A stretch of DNA of 64,000 bases from Williamsia sterculiae (GCF_900156495.1 NZ_FTNT01000007.1:1-64000), one strand, 5' to 3'; shown: positions 9,927 through 19,865, numbered from the stretch's first letter. Made by a program: numbers and translations. Notes: a model not told the origin generated them from the letters alone.

Positions 9927-10661
9927 ATGACGCGCAATCCGGGCTCGATGCCGCGCACCTCGCGTCGCAGTCGTCACGCCGGCGAGCAGCCTCGCTTCAT
10001 GACTCCGGCCACGCTGCGGTGGATTCGCGACAACCGGGCCTACACACCCTGGTACCTGATCCGGTACTACCGGTTCCTGCGGTTCCGGCTGCGCCATCCC
10101 GAGGTGGTGCTGCGCGGGATGGTCTTCTTCGGCAAGGACATCGAGTTCGTGACCGACCCGGAGCTGGCGCGGGTGGAGATCGGCCGCTGGGTGCACATCG
10201 GCGACGGTAACCACATCCGCTGCCACGAGGGGTCGCTGCGCATCGGCGACAAGGTGGTGTTCGGGCAGAACAACGTGGTCAACGCCTATCTCGACATCGA
10301 GATCGGATCGTCCACGCTGGTCGCTGACTGGTGTTACATCACCGACTTCGACCATCGGATGGACGACGTCACCCGCCCCATCAAGGACCAGGGCATCGTC
10401 AAGGGTCCGGTGCGCATCGGCGCCGACACCTGGATCGCGGCCAAGGTGTCGGTGCTCCGCGACACCGTGGTGGGGCGCGGCTGCGTCCTCGGCGCCCATG
10501 CCGTGGTCAAAGGGGTCATCCCGGACTTCTCCATCGCGGTCGGCGCACCCGCGAGGGTGGTGCGCGACCGCCGACAGGCCTGGGAGGCCGGCGCCGCCGA
10601 CCGGGCCGAGCTGGAACGGGCACTGGCCGACATCGAACGCAAGAAGCGCGAGAAGCTCTGA
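9927..10661 (+). CDS. Hexapeptide-repeat acetyl/acyltransferase (MGLP region)
   Basis: This 244-residue protein has a left-handed beta-helix acyltransferase pattern: IGRWVHIGDGN, IRCHEGSLRIGDKVVFG, GPVRIGADTWIAAKVSV and VVGRGCVLGAHAVVKGVIP are successive hexapeptide turns, with CYITDFDHRM carrying the probable catalytic His. The ending SIAVGAPARVVRDR is typical of this family. It matches Rv3034c, placed in the MGLP cluster, so it may acylate a polymethylated glucan; that is inference from context. The start is ATG 9927, supported by a -10-like box 8 nt upstream. The reading frame is open much further upstream, but that part runs antisense through the lipoprotein gene. Confidence 0.85.
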   Translation: MTRNPGSMPRTSRRSRHAGEQPRFMTPATLRWIRDNRAYTPWYLIRYYRFLRFRLRHPEVVLRGMVFFGKDIEFVTDPELARVEIGRWVHIGDGNHIRCHEGSLRIGDKVVFGQNNVVNAYLDIEIGSSTLVADWCYITDFDHRMDDVTRPIKDQGIVKGPVRIGADTWIAAKVSVLRDTVVGRGCVLGAHAVVKGVIPDFSIAVGAPARVVRDRRQAWEAGAADRAELERALADIERKKREKL

Positions 10662-10663
10662 CG

Positions 10664-11917
10664 TCAGCTCTGCTGGTCCGGGTCTCTCTCGGGCAAGGGT
10701 CGTTCCGCGATGACCGGGCGACCCAGCGGGTGGCGGACCCGTCGTTTGGTGTGCTGATAGACCGCGACGGTTCGTCGGGCGACCAACTCCCAGGTGAAGT
10801 CCTCGCCCAGTCGTTCGTACGCGGCGCGGGCGCGGCGTTGGGCGGCGGCCGGATCGTCGAGCACCCGACGCGCCGCATTCGCGAGTCCGGCCACGTCACC
10901 CGGCGCGAAAGTGACCCCGGTGACCCCGTCGGTCACCGCCTCGCCGAGACCGCCCGCGGTGGAGGTGACCAGCGGGGTCCCGCTCGCCGCCGCCTCCAGC
11001 GCGACGATCCCGAACGGTTCGTATCGGCTGGGCAGCACGATCGCGGCGCTGTCGGCCAGCAGCGACTCCAGCCGGGCGTGGTCCACGCGCCCGTCGAAGG
11101 TGACCGCGCGGGTCACCCGGTGGCGGCGGACGAGCTCGCGCAGCCACGTCTCCTGGGTGCCGTCACCGGCGATCACCAGTGTGGTGCCGGGATGGCTGCG
11201 CCGGATCCTGGGCAGCGCGGCCAGTAGGTCCTGGATGCCCTTCTCGTACTCCAGGCGTCCTGCGTACAGCAGCTGCGCAGGCCCGGACCGTTCCCGCCGC
11301 GGGCGGTACGGCCAGGCGGTGGTGTCGATCCCGTTGTGGATCACCGTGATGTCGGCGAGGTCGGGACCGAACAGCCGGCTCACCTCGTCACGCATCGACG
11401 TCGAGCAGGTGACGATCGCGTCGGACTCGGCGGCCAGCCACCACTCCACCGAGTGCACCTGGCGGTTGATCCGACCGGAGACCCACCCGCTGTGCCTGCC
11501 CGCTTCGGTGGCGTGGATGGTCGTGACCAGCGGTAGGTCGGCGAACTCGGCCACCGCGATCGCCGCGTGCGCGACCAACCAATCGTGCGCATGCACCACG
11601 TCGGGTACCCATCCACCGTTCGACAACAGCCGCAGACCCGCCCGGACCATCGCATGGCCCATGGCCAGCGTCCAGGCCATCATGTCGGTGGCGAACCCGA
11701 ACTCGGCCGGATCCTCGGCCACCGCCACCACCCGCACCCCGTTGACCACGGTGTCGGTGGTGGGTGCGGTGGCCGCGTCACTGCCTCCGGGGCGACGGCT
11801 GAGCACCGCGACGTCGTGACCGGCGGTGGCCAGACTCTCGGCGAGATGGTGGACGTGGCGACCCAGCCCGCCGATCACCACCGGCGGGTACTCCCAGGAG
11901 ACGAGCAGGATTCTCAT
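10664..11917 (-). CDS. GT4 family glycosyltransferase (alpha-1,4-glucosyltransferase, Rv3032-type)
   Basis: This 417-residue GT-B glycosyltransferase begins MRILLVSWEYPPVVIGGLGR, with the donor-loop KxGG-like glycines at the N-terminus as in glycogen synthases. The C-terminal half carries LLYAGRLEYEKGIQDLLAALP and the nucleotide-sugar motif SRYEPFGIVALEAAASGTP with the EX7E pattern. M. tuberculosis Rv3032 elongates the alpha-1,4-glucan of MGLP and also contributes to glycogen; orthology here rests on sequence and position. The start ATG overlaps the GH57 stop by ATGA, so the two are translationally coupled. Confidence 0.9.
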   Translation of the reverse strand: MRILLVSWEYPPVVIGGLGRHVHHLAESLATAGHDVAVLSRRPGGSDAATAPTTDTVVNGVRVVAVAEDPAEFGFATDMMAWTLAMGHAMVRAGLRLLSNGGWVPDVVHAHDWLVAHAAIAVAEFADLPLVTTIHATEAGRHSGWVSGRINRQVHSVEWWLAAESDAIVTCSTSMRDEVSRLFGPDLADITVIHNGIDTTAWPYRPRRERSGPAQLLYAGRLEYEKGIQDLLAALPRIRRSHPGTTLVIAGDGTQETWLRELVRRHRVTRAVTFDGRVDHARLESLLADSAAIVLPSRYEPFGIVALEAAASGTPLVTSTAGGLGEAVTDGVTGVTFAPGDVAGLANAARRVLDDPAAAQRRARAAYERLGEDFTWELVARRTVAVYQHTKRRVRHPLGRPVIAERPLPERDPDQQS

Positions 11918-13440
11918 CCGCAGGCGGTACCGGGCAGTCGTCGGGCGTCGAGGGCCGCGAACTGGTTGTCCGGGCGCGCCCAACCCGCCGCCAGATCGCG
12001 CGCCGGTGACTCACGACCGCCGTCGGCGGCCCAGCAGATCTCGCGAGTGGCGTGGGCGTGCTCGAAAGCCCGGTCGCGGGCGTACTGCGCGGCGGTGTCC
12101 TTGGACACCATGAACGCCCAGTCCGACGACACGGTCAGCAGGGCCTCGCGGAGTACCTGGTCGCTGACGGGGTCGCGGAGTGCGCCGCGTTGGGCCAGCC
12201 GCTTGTCCACGGTGTCCAGGGCGGTGGAGACCACCTCGCGGTTCAGTTGCACCAGATCGGCGACCTGCGGACCGTTCCACACCCGCCAGTCCTTGCCCGA
12301 TCCCCACGAGCTGTCGTCCAGGCGGACGGGTTCGCCGACGAAGCCACCCTCGCGTGCGGTCTGCAGCGACCCCACCCGGACTCCCGCTTCGGGGAGCAGT
12401 CGCAGCACCTGTTCCAGCCACTGTGGACCCTCGTACCACCAGTGTCCGAACAGCTCGGTGTCGAAGGCGGCCACCACCAGGGCCGGCCGACCGATACGGT
12501 CCGATTCGGCGACGAGACGGTCGCGGACGTGGGCGACGAAGTCGGCCGCGTGCCTGCTGACCGCCGCCGTGGCGCGGTCGGGGTCGTAGGGTTTCTTCTG
12601 CTCGCCGGCGACCGACCGCCCGGTGACGCGGACCCCCTTGAGGCCGGTGCCGTGGTGGTAGGTGTGGAAATCGCGATAGGCCGCGTGTCCGGGATAGCCC
12701 GATCGCGGGGACCACACCCGGTAGCTGATCGGCAGATCACGAGCGAACGCGACGACGTCGCTGTCGCCGACCGTCCGTCCGAGTGCCGAATCGCCGTGCA
12801 GGGCAGGCCCGTCCACCAAGAAGTGCCGTACGCCGGCCGCGGCGTAGAGAGTCTCCATCCCGGGGGCGAAACCGCATTCGGGTGCCCAGATGCCTGCGGG
12901 CGTACGTCCCACCCGCAGTCGGGTGTCGGCAAGTCCCTCGCGCAAGCCGAACTCCCGTAACCGCGGATCGAGCAGCGGTTGGAACGGGTGGGTCAGTGGG
13001 CCGGACAGCAACTCCACCGTTCCGGCGTCGACCAGTGCGCGCAGCGGAGCCGAACCGCCGTGCCGCCATCGCGTCTCGAATGTCCCCAGCGCGGCCGCGG
13101 CGGCGCGGTGTTCGCGATGTCCCAGCCTGCGGACGGCGCCGTCGGGGGTCTGCGCGGCCTCCCGAGCACGCAATTGCCAGTCGGCGAGCCACTCGTGCAT
13201 CGACCTCAGGCAGTGCGGGTCGTCGAGTTGGGCGGCCAGCACCGGGGTGACCCCGAGCGTCAGTTGGTCGGTGAAACCGTCGTCGGCCAGGCGTCGCAGC
13301 GCCTCGACGACCGGCAGATACGAACCCGCCCACGACTGGTAGAGCCACTCCTCGCCGACCGGCCACCGACCGTGGTTGGCCAACCACGGCAGGTGCGAGT
13401 GCAGGACCAGGGAGAACTGTCCGGGAACCGACGCCGTCAT
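11914..13440 (-). CDS. GH57 family alpha-glucan branching-type enzyme (Rv3031-type)
   Basis: This 508-residue GH57 enzyme starts with LVLHSHLPWLANHGRWP (family motif 1, HxHxP). It has IWAPECGFAPGM with the catalytic Glu near residue 190, and VVAAFDTELFGHWWYEGPQW with the acid/base Asp near residue 350. A helical C-terminal domain follows. GH57 enzymes of this length and motif set include alpha-1,4-glucan branching enzymes, and Rv3031 is assigned to MGLP branching. It overlaps both the downstream glycosyltransferase and the upstream methyltransferase by ATGA, giving a tight three-gene operon. Confidence 0.9.
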   Translation of the reverse strand: MTASVPGQFSLVLHSHLPWLANHGRWPVGEEWLYQSWAGSYLPVVEALRRLADDGFTDQLTLGVTPVLAAQLDDPHCLRSMHEWLADWQLRAREAAQTPDGAVRRLGHREHRAAAAALGTFETRWRHGGSAPLRALVDAGTVELLSGPLTHPFQPLLDPRLREFGLREGLADTRLRVGRTPAGIWAPECGFAPGMETLYAAAGVRHFLVDGPALHGDSALGRTVGDSDVVAFARDLPISYRVWSPRSGYPGHAAYRDFHTYHHGTGLKGVRVTGRSVAGEQKKPYDPDRATAAVSRHAADFVAHVRDRLVAESDRIGRPALVVAAFDTELFGHWWYEGPQWLEQVLRLLPEAGVRVGSLQTAREGGFVGEPVRLDDSSWGSGKDWRVWNGPQVADLVQLNREVVSTALDTVDKRLAQRGALRDPVSDQVLREALLTVSSDWAFMVSKDTAAQYARDRAFEHAHATREICWAADGGRESPARDLAAGWARPDNQFAALDARRLPGTACG

Positions 13441-14288
13441 GCCCGTTCGGCGATCGCGAACAGGTCGAGCGACGCGTCGATGTCGGCGTCCGCCTCGCGG
13501 GTCACCACGAAGTCGTCGGCGGCCACCGCGGCGACGTCGCCGGCCAGATCATCCGGCCACGGCGTTCCCGCCAGGGCGCGGTCGATCTGGGCGTCGATGA
13601 TCGAGCCGCCCCACTTCTCGTCGAGGTCGCCCAACCGCGTCCCGTGGTGGACGCCGAGCATCTCCCGGACGCGTAGGCCACCGTCGGTGAGCAGTGCGCG
13701 CAATTCCGCCGCGTTCAGCTCCCGGGTGTGGAACGGGTTGAGCGGGGTGTCGCGGCCGGGGGAGAAGGTGATCCGGTTGGGCGTGCTGATCAGCAACAAC
13801 CCGCCCGGACGCAGCACGCGGACACATTCGGCGACGAACGCGGGCTGATCCCACAGGTGTTCGATGACCTGGAAGTTGACCACCACGTCCACCGATGCGT
13901 CGGACAGCGGGAGGTCGACGAGGTTGCCCTGGTGCACGGTGAGCCGTGGGTAGCGGGCCCGGGTGTGGGCGACCGCGGCCGTGTCGTAGTCCACGCAGGT
14001 CACCGACCGCGCCGCGTCGGCGATCATGTCCGCGCCGTATCCCTCGCCGGAACCGGCCTCGAGGACGTCGCGGTCCGCGCAGAGGTCGAGGATCTGTCGA
14101 TAGGCGATCTCGTGCCTGCGGAACCAGTAGTTCTCGGTCTCGATGCCGGGGACGGTGCGTTCACCGGTGAGCATCAGGGTCCCGGCCGTGGTCCCGGCAC
14201 CCGGGCTCGGGGCCTGCGCGGTCGGCGGATGGGGGGTCGCGGACGCCCCGGCGACCGGGTGCGGCGCGACGGGATGTGCGTCGTTCAT
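13437..14288 (-). CDS. SAM-dependent methyltransferase (Rv3030-type)
   Basis: This 283-residue protein has an N-terminal ~45-residue Pro/Ala-rich low-complexity stretch and then a methyltransferase domain: DVLEAGSGEGYGADMIADAA (motif I), TCVDYDTAAVAHTRA (motif II), and VVVNFQVIEHLWDQ with VLRPGGLLLISTPNR. It matches Rv3030, the methyltransferase of the MGLP cluster, and is the first gene of the operon with the GH57 and GT4 genes. Methylation of the glucan is the contextual inference. The start at 14288 is chosen because a TAGGCT box lies exactly 7 nt upstream; an ATG at 14174 would remove the low-complexity stretch. Confidence 0.83.
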   Translation of the reverse strand: MNDAHPVAPHPVAGASATPHPPTAQAPSPGAGTTAGTLMLTGERTVPGIETENYWFRRHEIAYRQILDLCADRDVLEAGSGEGYGADMIADAARSVTCVDYDTAAVAHTRARYPRLTVHQGNLVDLPLSDASVDVVVNFQVIEHLWDQPAFVAECVRVLRPGGLLLISTPNRITFSPGRDTPLNPFHTRELNAAELRALLTDGGLRVREMLGVHHGTRLGDLDEKWGGSIIDAQIDRALAGTPWPDDLAGDVAAVAADDFVVTREADADIDASLDLFAIAERA

Positions 14289-14295
14289 CGTGCGA

Positions 14296-14301
14296 AGCCT
14301 A
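14296..14301 (-). promoter_or_regulatory. -10-like box for the methyltransferase-GH57-GT4 operon
   Basis: TAGGCT on the minus strand, 7 nt before the ATG at 14288, is the same hexamer and spacing as for the lipoprotein at 9869. Confidence 0.42.
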
Positions 14302-14405
14302 GTGCGCCGCCCGCGGGCGGCGTCACCGACCGTTGCCCGAGTTCCGTGCGAGGTGCCTTCCGCGGCCGGTCGCGGCGGCGCAGCGGAAGTGTGATGAGCT
14401 GCATG

Positions 14406-14452
14406 TTGACGATAGAGTGGTGGGAACCCCAGAGTTCTTACCCAGCGGTAAG
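14406..14452 (+). promoter_or_regulatory. etfBA promoter region with an inverted repeat
   Basis: TTGACG at 14406-14411 and TAGAGT at 14413-14418 are candidate promoter elements, though they are too close together to be used as one -35/-10 pair. Just downstream, CTTACC (14437-14442) and GGTAAG (14447-14452) form an inverted repeat with a 4-nt spacer. That repeat sits in the predicted leader of etfB and looks like an operator for a dimeric regulator. No regulator gene is adjacent. Confidence 0.35.
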
Positions 14453-14489
14453 TTGTCACGAATCCGATGCAGGAGGTCGACGAAGACCC

Positions 14490-15275
14490 ATGACGAACAT
14501 TGTCGTTCTGATCAAGCAGGTGCCGGACACCTGGTCCGAGCGCAAGCTCACCGACACCGACTACACGCTGGACCGCGAGTCCGCCGACGCGGTGCTCGAC
14601 GAGATCAACGAGCGGGCCGTCGAAGAGGCGTTGCAGATCAAGGAAGCCGGTGAGGGTGAGGTCACCATCCTGACCGCCGGACCCGACCGCGCCACCGACG
14701 CCATCCGCAAGGCGTTGTCGATGGGTGCCGACAAGGCCATCCACATCCAGGACGACGCCCTGCACGGTGCCGACGCGGTGCAGACCGCCTACGTGCTGGC
14801 CCGCGCGCTCGGCACCATCGAGGGCCTGGAACTGGTGATCGCGGGTAACGAGGCGACCGATGGCCGGATGGGCGCCATCCCGGCCATGATCGCGGAATTC
14901 GTCGAGTTGCCGCACCTGACCCACCTGCGCAAGCTCACCGTCTCCGGTGACGAGCTGACCGGTGAGCGCGAGACCGACGACGGCATCTTCCACGTGGAGG
15001 CCTCACTGCCCGCGATCGTCAGCGTCAACGAGAAGATCAACGAGCCGCGGTTCCCGTCCTTCAAGGGCATCATGGCCGCGAAGAAGAAAGAAGTGCAGGT
15101 CGTGTCGTTGGCCGACCTCGGCGTCGAGGGTGACGACGACTGGCTGGCCACCACGCTGAGCCAGGTCGAGTCGTTCGCGCCGAAGCCGCCGAAGACCGCA
15201 GGCGAGAAGGTCACCGACGAGGGTGACGGTGGCGACAAGGTCGCCGAGTACCTCGTCGGCCAGAAGATCATCTGA
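14490..15275 (+). CDS. etfB: Electron transfer flavoprotein beta subunit
   Basis: This 261-residue ETF beta subunit begins NIVVLIKQVPDTWSERKL, as in FixA/EtfB. It contains the AMP-site region TAGPDRATDAIRKALSMGADKAIHI and the recognition-loop area around SLPAIVSVNEKINEPRFPSF near residue 180. ETF accepts electrons from acyl-CoA dehydrogenases and passes them to the membrane quinone pool, so it serves beta-oxidation. ATG 14490 is preceded by AGGAGG at 14471 with a long 13-nt spacing. It lies 40 nt upstream of etfA in the same transcript. Confidence 0.95.
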   Translation: MTNIVVLIKQVPDTWSERKLTDTDYTLDRESADAVLDEINERAVEEALQIKEAGEGEVTILTAGPDRATDAIRKALSMGADKAIHIQDDALHGADAVQTAYVLARALGTIEGLELVIAGNEATDGRMGAIPAMIAEFVELPHLTHLRKLTVSGDELTGERETDDGIFHVEASLPAIVSVNEKINEPRFPSFKGIMAAKKKEVQVVSLADLGVEGDDDWLATTLSQVESFAPKPPKTAGEKVTDEGDGGDKVAEYLVGQKII

Positions 15276-15315
15276 CGCCGCGGCAGACACAGACCACACT
15301 CCGAGGAGAAGGAAC

Positions 15316-16281
15316 ATGGCAGAAGTACTGGTACTGGCCGAGGTCGACCCCGAAGGCGCCCTCAAGAAGGTCACCAATGAACTGATCACCGCGGCGCGCG
15401 CCATCGGCACCCCGTCGGTCGTGGTCGCCGGTAAGCCCGGCACCACCGACAGCATCGCCGACGCGCTCAAGGAGGCGGGCGCCGAGAAGATCTACGTCGC
15501 CGAGTCCGACGACGTGGACGGTTACCTGGTGGGACCCAAGGTCTCGATCCTGTCCGAACTGGCCGGCGAGGTCTCACCCGCGGGCATCATCGTCGCGGCC
15601 AATGCCGACGGCAAGGAGATCGCGGGACGGTTGGCGGTGCGGTTGGGCTCCGGCGTGCTGTGCGACATCGTCGATCTCAAAGACGACGCCACGGGCGTGC
15701 ACAGTATCTTCGGTGGCGCGTTCACCGTCGACGCCAAGGCGACGGGCGCGACGCCGATCTACTCGATCCGTCCCGGTGGCGTGGAGGCGGAACCCCAGGC
15801 AGGAGCGGGTGAGCGGGTCGACAAGCAGGTGTCGACGGACGCCGTGGCCAACGCGGCCAAGATCACCAAGGTCGAGCCGAACGTCGGCGGCGACCGTCCG
15901 GAGCTGACCGAGGCCACCATCGTGGTCTCCGGCGGTCGCGGGGTGGGGTCGGAGGACAAGTTCCACGAGGTCATCGAGCCGCTGGCCGACTCGCTGGGTG
16001 CGGCCGTGGGTGCATCGCGCGCCGCGGTGGACTCGGGCTACTACCCCGGTCAGTTCCAGGTCGGTCAGACCGGCAAGACCGTGTCGCCGCAGCTGTACGT
16101 GGCACTGGGCATCTCCGGGGCCATCCAGCACCGTGCTGGTATGCAGACCTCGAAGACCATCGTCGCGGTCAACAAGGACGAGGAGGCGCCGATCTTCGAG
16201 ATCGCCGACTTCGGCATCGTCGGTGACCTGTTCGACGTCGCACCGCAGCTCACCGAGGCGGTGAAGAAGCGCAAGGGCTGA
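15316..16281 (+). CDS. etfA: Electron transfer flavoprotein alpha subunit
   Basis: This 321-residue ETF alpha subunit has an N-terminal half beginning [19 protein letters not shown] and a C-terminal FAD-binding domain with [20 protein letters not shown] (~residue 205), [20 protein letters not shown] and [20 protein letters not shown]. All the expected FAD contacts of the family appear present. It pairs with EtfB immediately upstream. The ATG at 15316 follows GAGGAGAAGG. A strong terminator follows at 16306. Confidence 0.95.
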   Translation: MAEVLVLAEVDPEGALKKVTNELITAARAIGTPSVVVAGKPGTTDSIADALKEAGAEKIYVAESDDVDGYLVGPKVSILSELAGEVSPAGIIVAANADGKEIAGRLAVRLGSGVLCDIVDLKDDATGVHSIFGGAFTVDAKATGATPIYSIRPGGVEAEPQAGAGERVDKQVSTDAVANAAKITKVEPNVGGDRPELTEATIVVSGGRGVGSEDKFHEVIEPLADSLGAAVGASRAAVDSGYYPGQFQVGQTGKTVSPQLYVALGISGAIQHRAGMQTSKTIVAVNKDEEAPIFEIADFGIVGDLFDVAPQLTEAVKKRKG

Positions 16282-16305
16282 CTCCTCGCGCTCGGCAACA
16301 TCGCG

Positions 16306-16339
16306 AAGGACCCCGGAGCCGATCGGCTCCGGGGTCCTT
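16306..16339 (+). terminator. Terminator after etfBA
   Basis: A perfect 15-bp inverted repeat (16306-16320 with 16325-16339) with a GATC loop lies 24 nt after the etfA stop. It has no real U-tract, as is common in high-GC actinobacteria. Confidence 0.75.
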
Positions 16340-16493
16340 CGTTGTCCCGGGTCACGGGTTGGCTCGGTCCGGGTCGCGGGTGGGCTCGGTTACGGAGAGA
16401 TGGGTCACACGTTGCGCGGAGTTCACGGCCGGTGCATGGACACGACACCCGACGGTGGGCGCGCGGTACCGGTCGGCCCGTAGACCTTGGGGC

Positions 16494-17435
16494 ATGCGGA
16501 CCTCGCTGGAATCAGAGACCCGGCCCCCAGACACTCGCATCGACGACCGCGCACTACCTGTCCTCGCCCATCCGTGGCTGCCGCACAGCCCGTGTGCGAC
16601 CGGCTGCGTGGACACCGTGACCGCCGTGCGCCGACTGGTGCGGTGGTGGCGGTTGACGCGGACCACGTCCACCGCACTCGGCTGCCTGCTCGTCGGGGTG
16701 GTCGTCCGTCCGACCCCGCGCCTGATCCGCCGTGGGTACGTCCGGTGGGCCGCGCGCACGCTGCTGCGCGCGTTGGGGGTCACGGTCGAGATCGACGACC
16801 GGCGTCCGCATGCGGGCAAAGGCGTGGCCCTCGTGGTCGCCAACCACACGTCCATCCTCGACATCCTGGCCATCGCGTCGGTGGTGCCCGCGCGATTCGT
16901 GGCCAAGGCCGAGCTGACGGGTGCACCGGGGCTACGAACCCTGGTGTCCGCCTTCGGGATCATCCCCATCCGTCGCTCAGAACTGCGTTCTCTCCCGGAC
17001 ACCGTGGCCGCCGCGGTCGACGGGTTGCACGGCGACGACGCCGTCGGGGTGTTCCCGGAGGGCACCACCTGGTGCGGGCGGTCGTGGGGGCGGTTCCGTC
17101 CGGCCATGTTCCAGGCCGCGATCGACGCATCGATGCCGGTGCTGCCGGTGCACGTGGGTTATCGGGACGCATCCGGTCCCACCACCACGGCCGCCTTCGT
17201 CGGCGACGACGCGTTGACCGGGCCGTTGGCCCGGGTCATGGGTGGCCGCGACATCCGCGTGGTGGTGCGTCTGCACGAACTCCAGTCGGCGGGAACCGAC
17301 CGCCGTGAGCTGGCCGCGCGGTGCGAACGGATCGTGTTCGGCGACCTCGACGACATGCTCGTGCACGGTGGCGCGATGCCGCTGGATCCGATCACCGTCC
17401 CGACCCCGGTCGACCGGCTCTCACTGGCCGGCTGA
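16494..17435 (+). CDS. PlsC-type 1-acylglycerol-phosphate acyltransferase
   Basis: This 313-residue acyltransferase has the catalytic NHxxxxD box in [14 protein letters not shown] (~residue 119) and the glycerol-phosphate-binding FPEGTTW motif (~residue 187). A hydrophobic segment around residues 60-75 ([13 protein letters not shown]) suggests membrane association. It would acylate lysophosphatidate or a related lysolipid at the cytoplasmic membrane face. It matches Rv3026c by position. ATG 16494 was chosen because the conserved part begins shortly after; the frame is open further upstream but without similarity. Confidence 0.85.
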   Translation: MRTSLESETRPPDTRIDDRALPVLAHPWLPHSPCATGCVDTVTAVRRLVRWWRLTRTTSTALGCLLVGVVVRPTPRLIRRGYVRWAARTLLRALGVTVEIDDRRPHAGKGVALVVANHTSILDILAIASVVPARFVAKAELTGAPGLRTLVSAFGIIPIRRSELRSLPDTVAAAVDGLHGDDAVGVFPEGTTWCGRSWGRFRPAMFQAAIDASMPVLPVHVGYRDASGPTTTAAFVGDDALTGPLARVMGGRDIRVVVRLHELQSAGTDRRELAARCERIVFGDLDDMLVHGGAMPLDPITVPTPVDRLSLAG

Positions 17436-17502
17436 CATCCCCGCGGCGTCGGGGGTGCCGCTGCTCACGGTCGCCGGACATGGCCGGGAACGACGTCCGC
17501 GT

Positions 17503-17508
17503 TATCCT
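17503..17508 (+). promoter_or_regulatory. -10-like box before the cysteine desulfurase gene
   Basis: TATCCT ends 6 nt before GTG 17515, so the predicted transcription start coincides with that GTG rather than with ATG 17518. Confidence 0.45.
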
Positions 17509-17514
17509 GGTTCG

Positions 17515-18729
17515 GTGATGTCGTCAACCGGTGGGGTAACCGTGTCCCGTCCCGTGTACCTCGACCACGCCGCGTCCACCGACATGGTTCCCGACGCCGT
17601 GGAGGCGATGACCCGACTGCTCAGCGCGTCGCGCAACCCCGCCTCCCTGCACGGATCGGGCCGCCTGGCCCGTCGTCACCTCGAGGAGGCCCGCGAGTCG
17701 ATCGCCGCCGACCTCGGGGCCCGCCCGTCCGAGGTGATCTTCACCAGCGGCGGCACCGAGAGCGACAACCTCGCGCTCAAGGGGATCTTCTGGGCTCGCC
17801 GCGACGCCGACCCACGGCGCACCCGGATCGTGGTCTCCGCCGTCGAGCATCACGCGGTTCTCGACACCGCGCAATGGCTCGCCGATCACCAGGGTGCGCG
17901 GCTGTCGCTGCTGCCGGTGGACGCCGACGGCCGCATCGACCCGGCCGACCTGCGCACCGAGTTGGCCGCCCACCCCGACGAGGTCGCGGTGGTCTCGATG
18001 ATGTGGGCCAACAACGAGGTCGGTGTCATCCAGCCGATCGCCGAACTGTCGGCGATCGCGCAGGAGTTCGAGGTCCCCATCCATTCGGACGCGGTGCAGG
18101 CGGTCGGTCATGTCCCCGTCGCCTTCGGTGCGTCCGGGTTGTCGGCGATGACCCTGACCGGGCACAAGTTCGGCGGACCCCGCGGTATCGGTGCACTGCT
18201 ACTCGGCAGGCAGGTCGATTGCGTGCCGCTGCTGCACGGCGGCGGTCATGAACGCGACGTCCGCTCGGGCACGCCCGACGTCGCCGCGGCGGCCGGTCTG
18301 GCCGCGGCGCTCCGCTGGTCGGCGGCGAACATGGACACCGAGTACGCGCGGATCAGTGCCATCCGAGACCGCTTGTTCGACGTTCTGCTGGCCGTCCCCG
18401 ACAGCCGCGTCAACGGCGCCACCGGTAGTGACCGCCTGCCCGGCAACGCGCACGTCTCCTTCCGCGGCTGCGACGGGGATTCGCTGCTCATGCTGCTCGA
18501 CGCCAACGGCATCGAGTGCTCGACCGGGTCGGCGTGTACGGCCGGGGTCGCGCGGGCAAGTCATGTGCTGATGGCGATGAACCCGTCGCTCGACGACGCC
18601 CGTGGGTCGTTGCGCTTCTCCGTCGGCACCACCAACTCCGACGCCGACGTCGATGCGGTCGCCGACGTGATCGGTCAGGTCGTCGACCGCGCCCGGATGG
18701 CCGGTCTGACCGCGGCAGGACGACGCTGA
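17515..18729 (+). CDS. iscS: Cysteine desulfurase (NifS/IscS-like)
   Basis: This ~404-residue PLP enzyme takes sulfur from cysteine. [13 protein letters not shown] opens the catalytic domain, [14 protein letters not shown] binds cofactor, the PLP lysine lies in [12 protein letters not shown] (~residue 220), and the persulfide Cys lies in [20 protein letters not shown] (~residue 340). The SACTAG loop is the IscS-type one. It overlaps mnmA by one base (TGATG), which points to sulfur delivery for tRNA 2-thiouridine. The start is GTG 17515 on the -10 spacing argument, or ATG 17518; a third start at 17542 would drop nine residues. Confidence 0.92.
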   Translation: MMSSTGGVTVSRPVYLDHAASTDMVPDAVEAMTRLLSASRNPASLHGSGRLARRHLEEARESIAADLGARPSEVIFTSGGTESDNLALKGIFWARRDADPRRTRIVVSAVEHHAVLDTAQWLADHQGARLSLLPVDADGRIDPADLRTELAAHPDEVAVVSMMWANNEVGVIQPIAELSAIAQEFEVPIHSDAVQAVGHVPVAFGASGLSAMTLTGHKFGGPRGIGALLLGRQVDCVPLLHGGGHERDVRSGTPDVAAAAGLAAALRWSAANMDTEYARISAIRDRLFDVLLAVPDSRVNGATGSDRLPGNAHVSFRGCDGDSLLMLLDANGIECSTGSACTAGVARASHVLMAMNPSLDDARGSLRFSVGTTNSDADVDAVADVIGQVVDRARMAGLTAAGRR

Positions 18730-19865
18730 TGCGGGTCCTGGCCGCGATGAGCGGCGGCGTCGACTCATCGGTGGCGGCAGCTCGCGCCGTCGCCGAGGGA
18801 CACGACGTGGTGGGTGTACATCTGGCCCTGTCGACCGCACCCGGTGCCCTGCGTACCGGGTCGCGGGGATGCTGTTCCCGGGAGGACGCCGGCGATGCCC
18901 GGCGGGTCGCGGACGTGCTGGGCATCCCGTTCTACGTGTGGGACTTCGCGGACCGGTTCAAAGAGGACGTCATCGACGAGTTCGTCGCCGACTACGCGGC
19001 CGGTCGCACCCCCAACCCCTGTGTGTCCTGCAACGAGAAGATCAAGTTCTCCGCGCTGTCCGATCGCGCCGTCGCACTGGGTTTCGACGCCGTGGTGACC
19101 GGCCACTACGCGCGCCTGCACGGTGGTGAGCTGCGTCGGGCCGTCGACGTCGACAAGGACCAGTCCTACGTGCTCGCGGTGCTGACCCGCGAGCAGTTGT
19201 CCCGCGCCATGTTCCCCGTCGGTGACACGCGGAAGAGCGGGATCCGTGACGAGGCCGCCGCACTCGGACTCGCCGTGGCGGACAAGGCCGACTCACACGA
19301 CATCTGCTTCATCCCGTCCGGGGACACCCGCGCGTTTCTCGGGGCGCGGATCGGGGTGCGGACCGGCACGGTGGTCGACGCCGACTCCGGGGACATCCTG
19401 GCCGACCACGACGGCGTGCACGGTTTCACCATCGGTCAACGCAAGGGCCTGGGCATCTCCGCCCCCGCCGCCGACGGCAAGCCGCGGTATGTCACCGACA
19501 TCGACCCGACGAGCGGCACGGTGACCGTGGGTTCCGTCGACCGCCTGCAGGTGTGGTCGATTCGCGTCGAACGTCCGGTGTGGACGTCGGGAACCACCCC
19601 GGACGGGCCGTTCGAGGCGACGGTGCAGGTGCGTGCGCACGGCGGCATGGCGGCGGTGACCGCCGAGGCGATCACCGTGGACGGTTCTCCGATGATCGAG
19701 ATCTCGCTGCACACACCTCTCACCGGCGTGGCCGCCGGGCAGACCGCCGTGTTGTACGCCGACGATCCCGACCGCGGTGACCTGGTGATCGGTTCCGGTC
19801 GTATCGGCGGCACCCGCGGTGACCGCCCGGTCGAGGCCACCGTCGGTTCTGCGACACAGCGGTGA
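18729..19865 (+). CDS. mnmA: tRNA-specific 2-thiouridylase
   Basis: This 378-residue MnmA/TrmU adds sulfur to the wobble uridine (U34) of Glu, Gln and Lys tRNAs. The ATP PP-loop [14 protein letters not shown] is at residues 7-20. The catalytic Cys pair is seen as [12 protein letters not shown] (~residue 96) and [16 protein letters not shown] (~residue 190), and the domain with GQRKGLGIS follows. Its length fits the family. The gene is coupled to the cysteine desulfurase upstream, and its stop overlaps the next GTG. Confidence 0.95.
   Translation: MRVLAAMSGGVDSSVAAARAVAEGHDVVGVHLALSTAPGALRTGSRGCCSREDAGDARRVADVLGIPFYVWDFADRFKEDVIDEFVADYAAGRTPNPCVSCNEKIKFSALSDRAVALGFDAVVTGHYARLHGGELRRAVDVDKDQSYVLAVLTREQLSRAMFPVGDTRKSGIRDEAAALGLAVADKADSHDICFIPSGDTRAFLGARIGVRTGTVVDADSGDILADHDGVHGFTIGQRKGLGISAPAADGKPRYVTDIDPTSGTVTVGSVDRLQVWSIRVERPVWTSGTTPDGPFEATVQVRAHGGMAAVTAEAITVDGSPMIEISLHTPLTGVAAGQTAVLYADDPDRGDLVIGSGRIGGTRGDRPVEATVGSATQR

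Noticed and set aside
10334-10899. Overlapping frames opposite the acyltransferase and glycosyltransferase as extra genes
   Set aside because: No motif or start signal, and the conserved genes on the other frames occupy the same bases.
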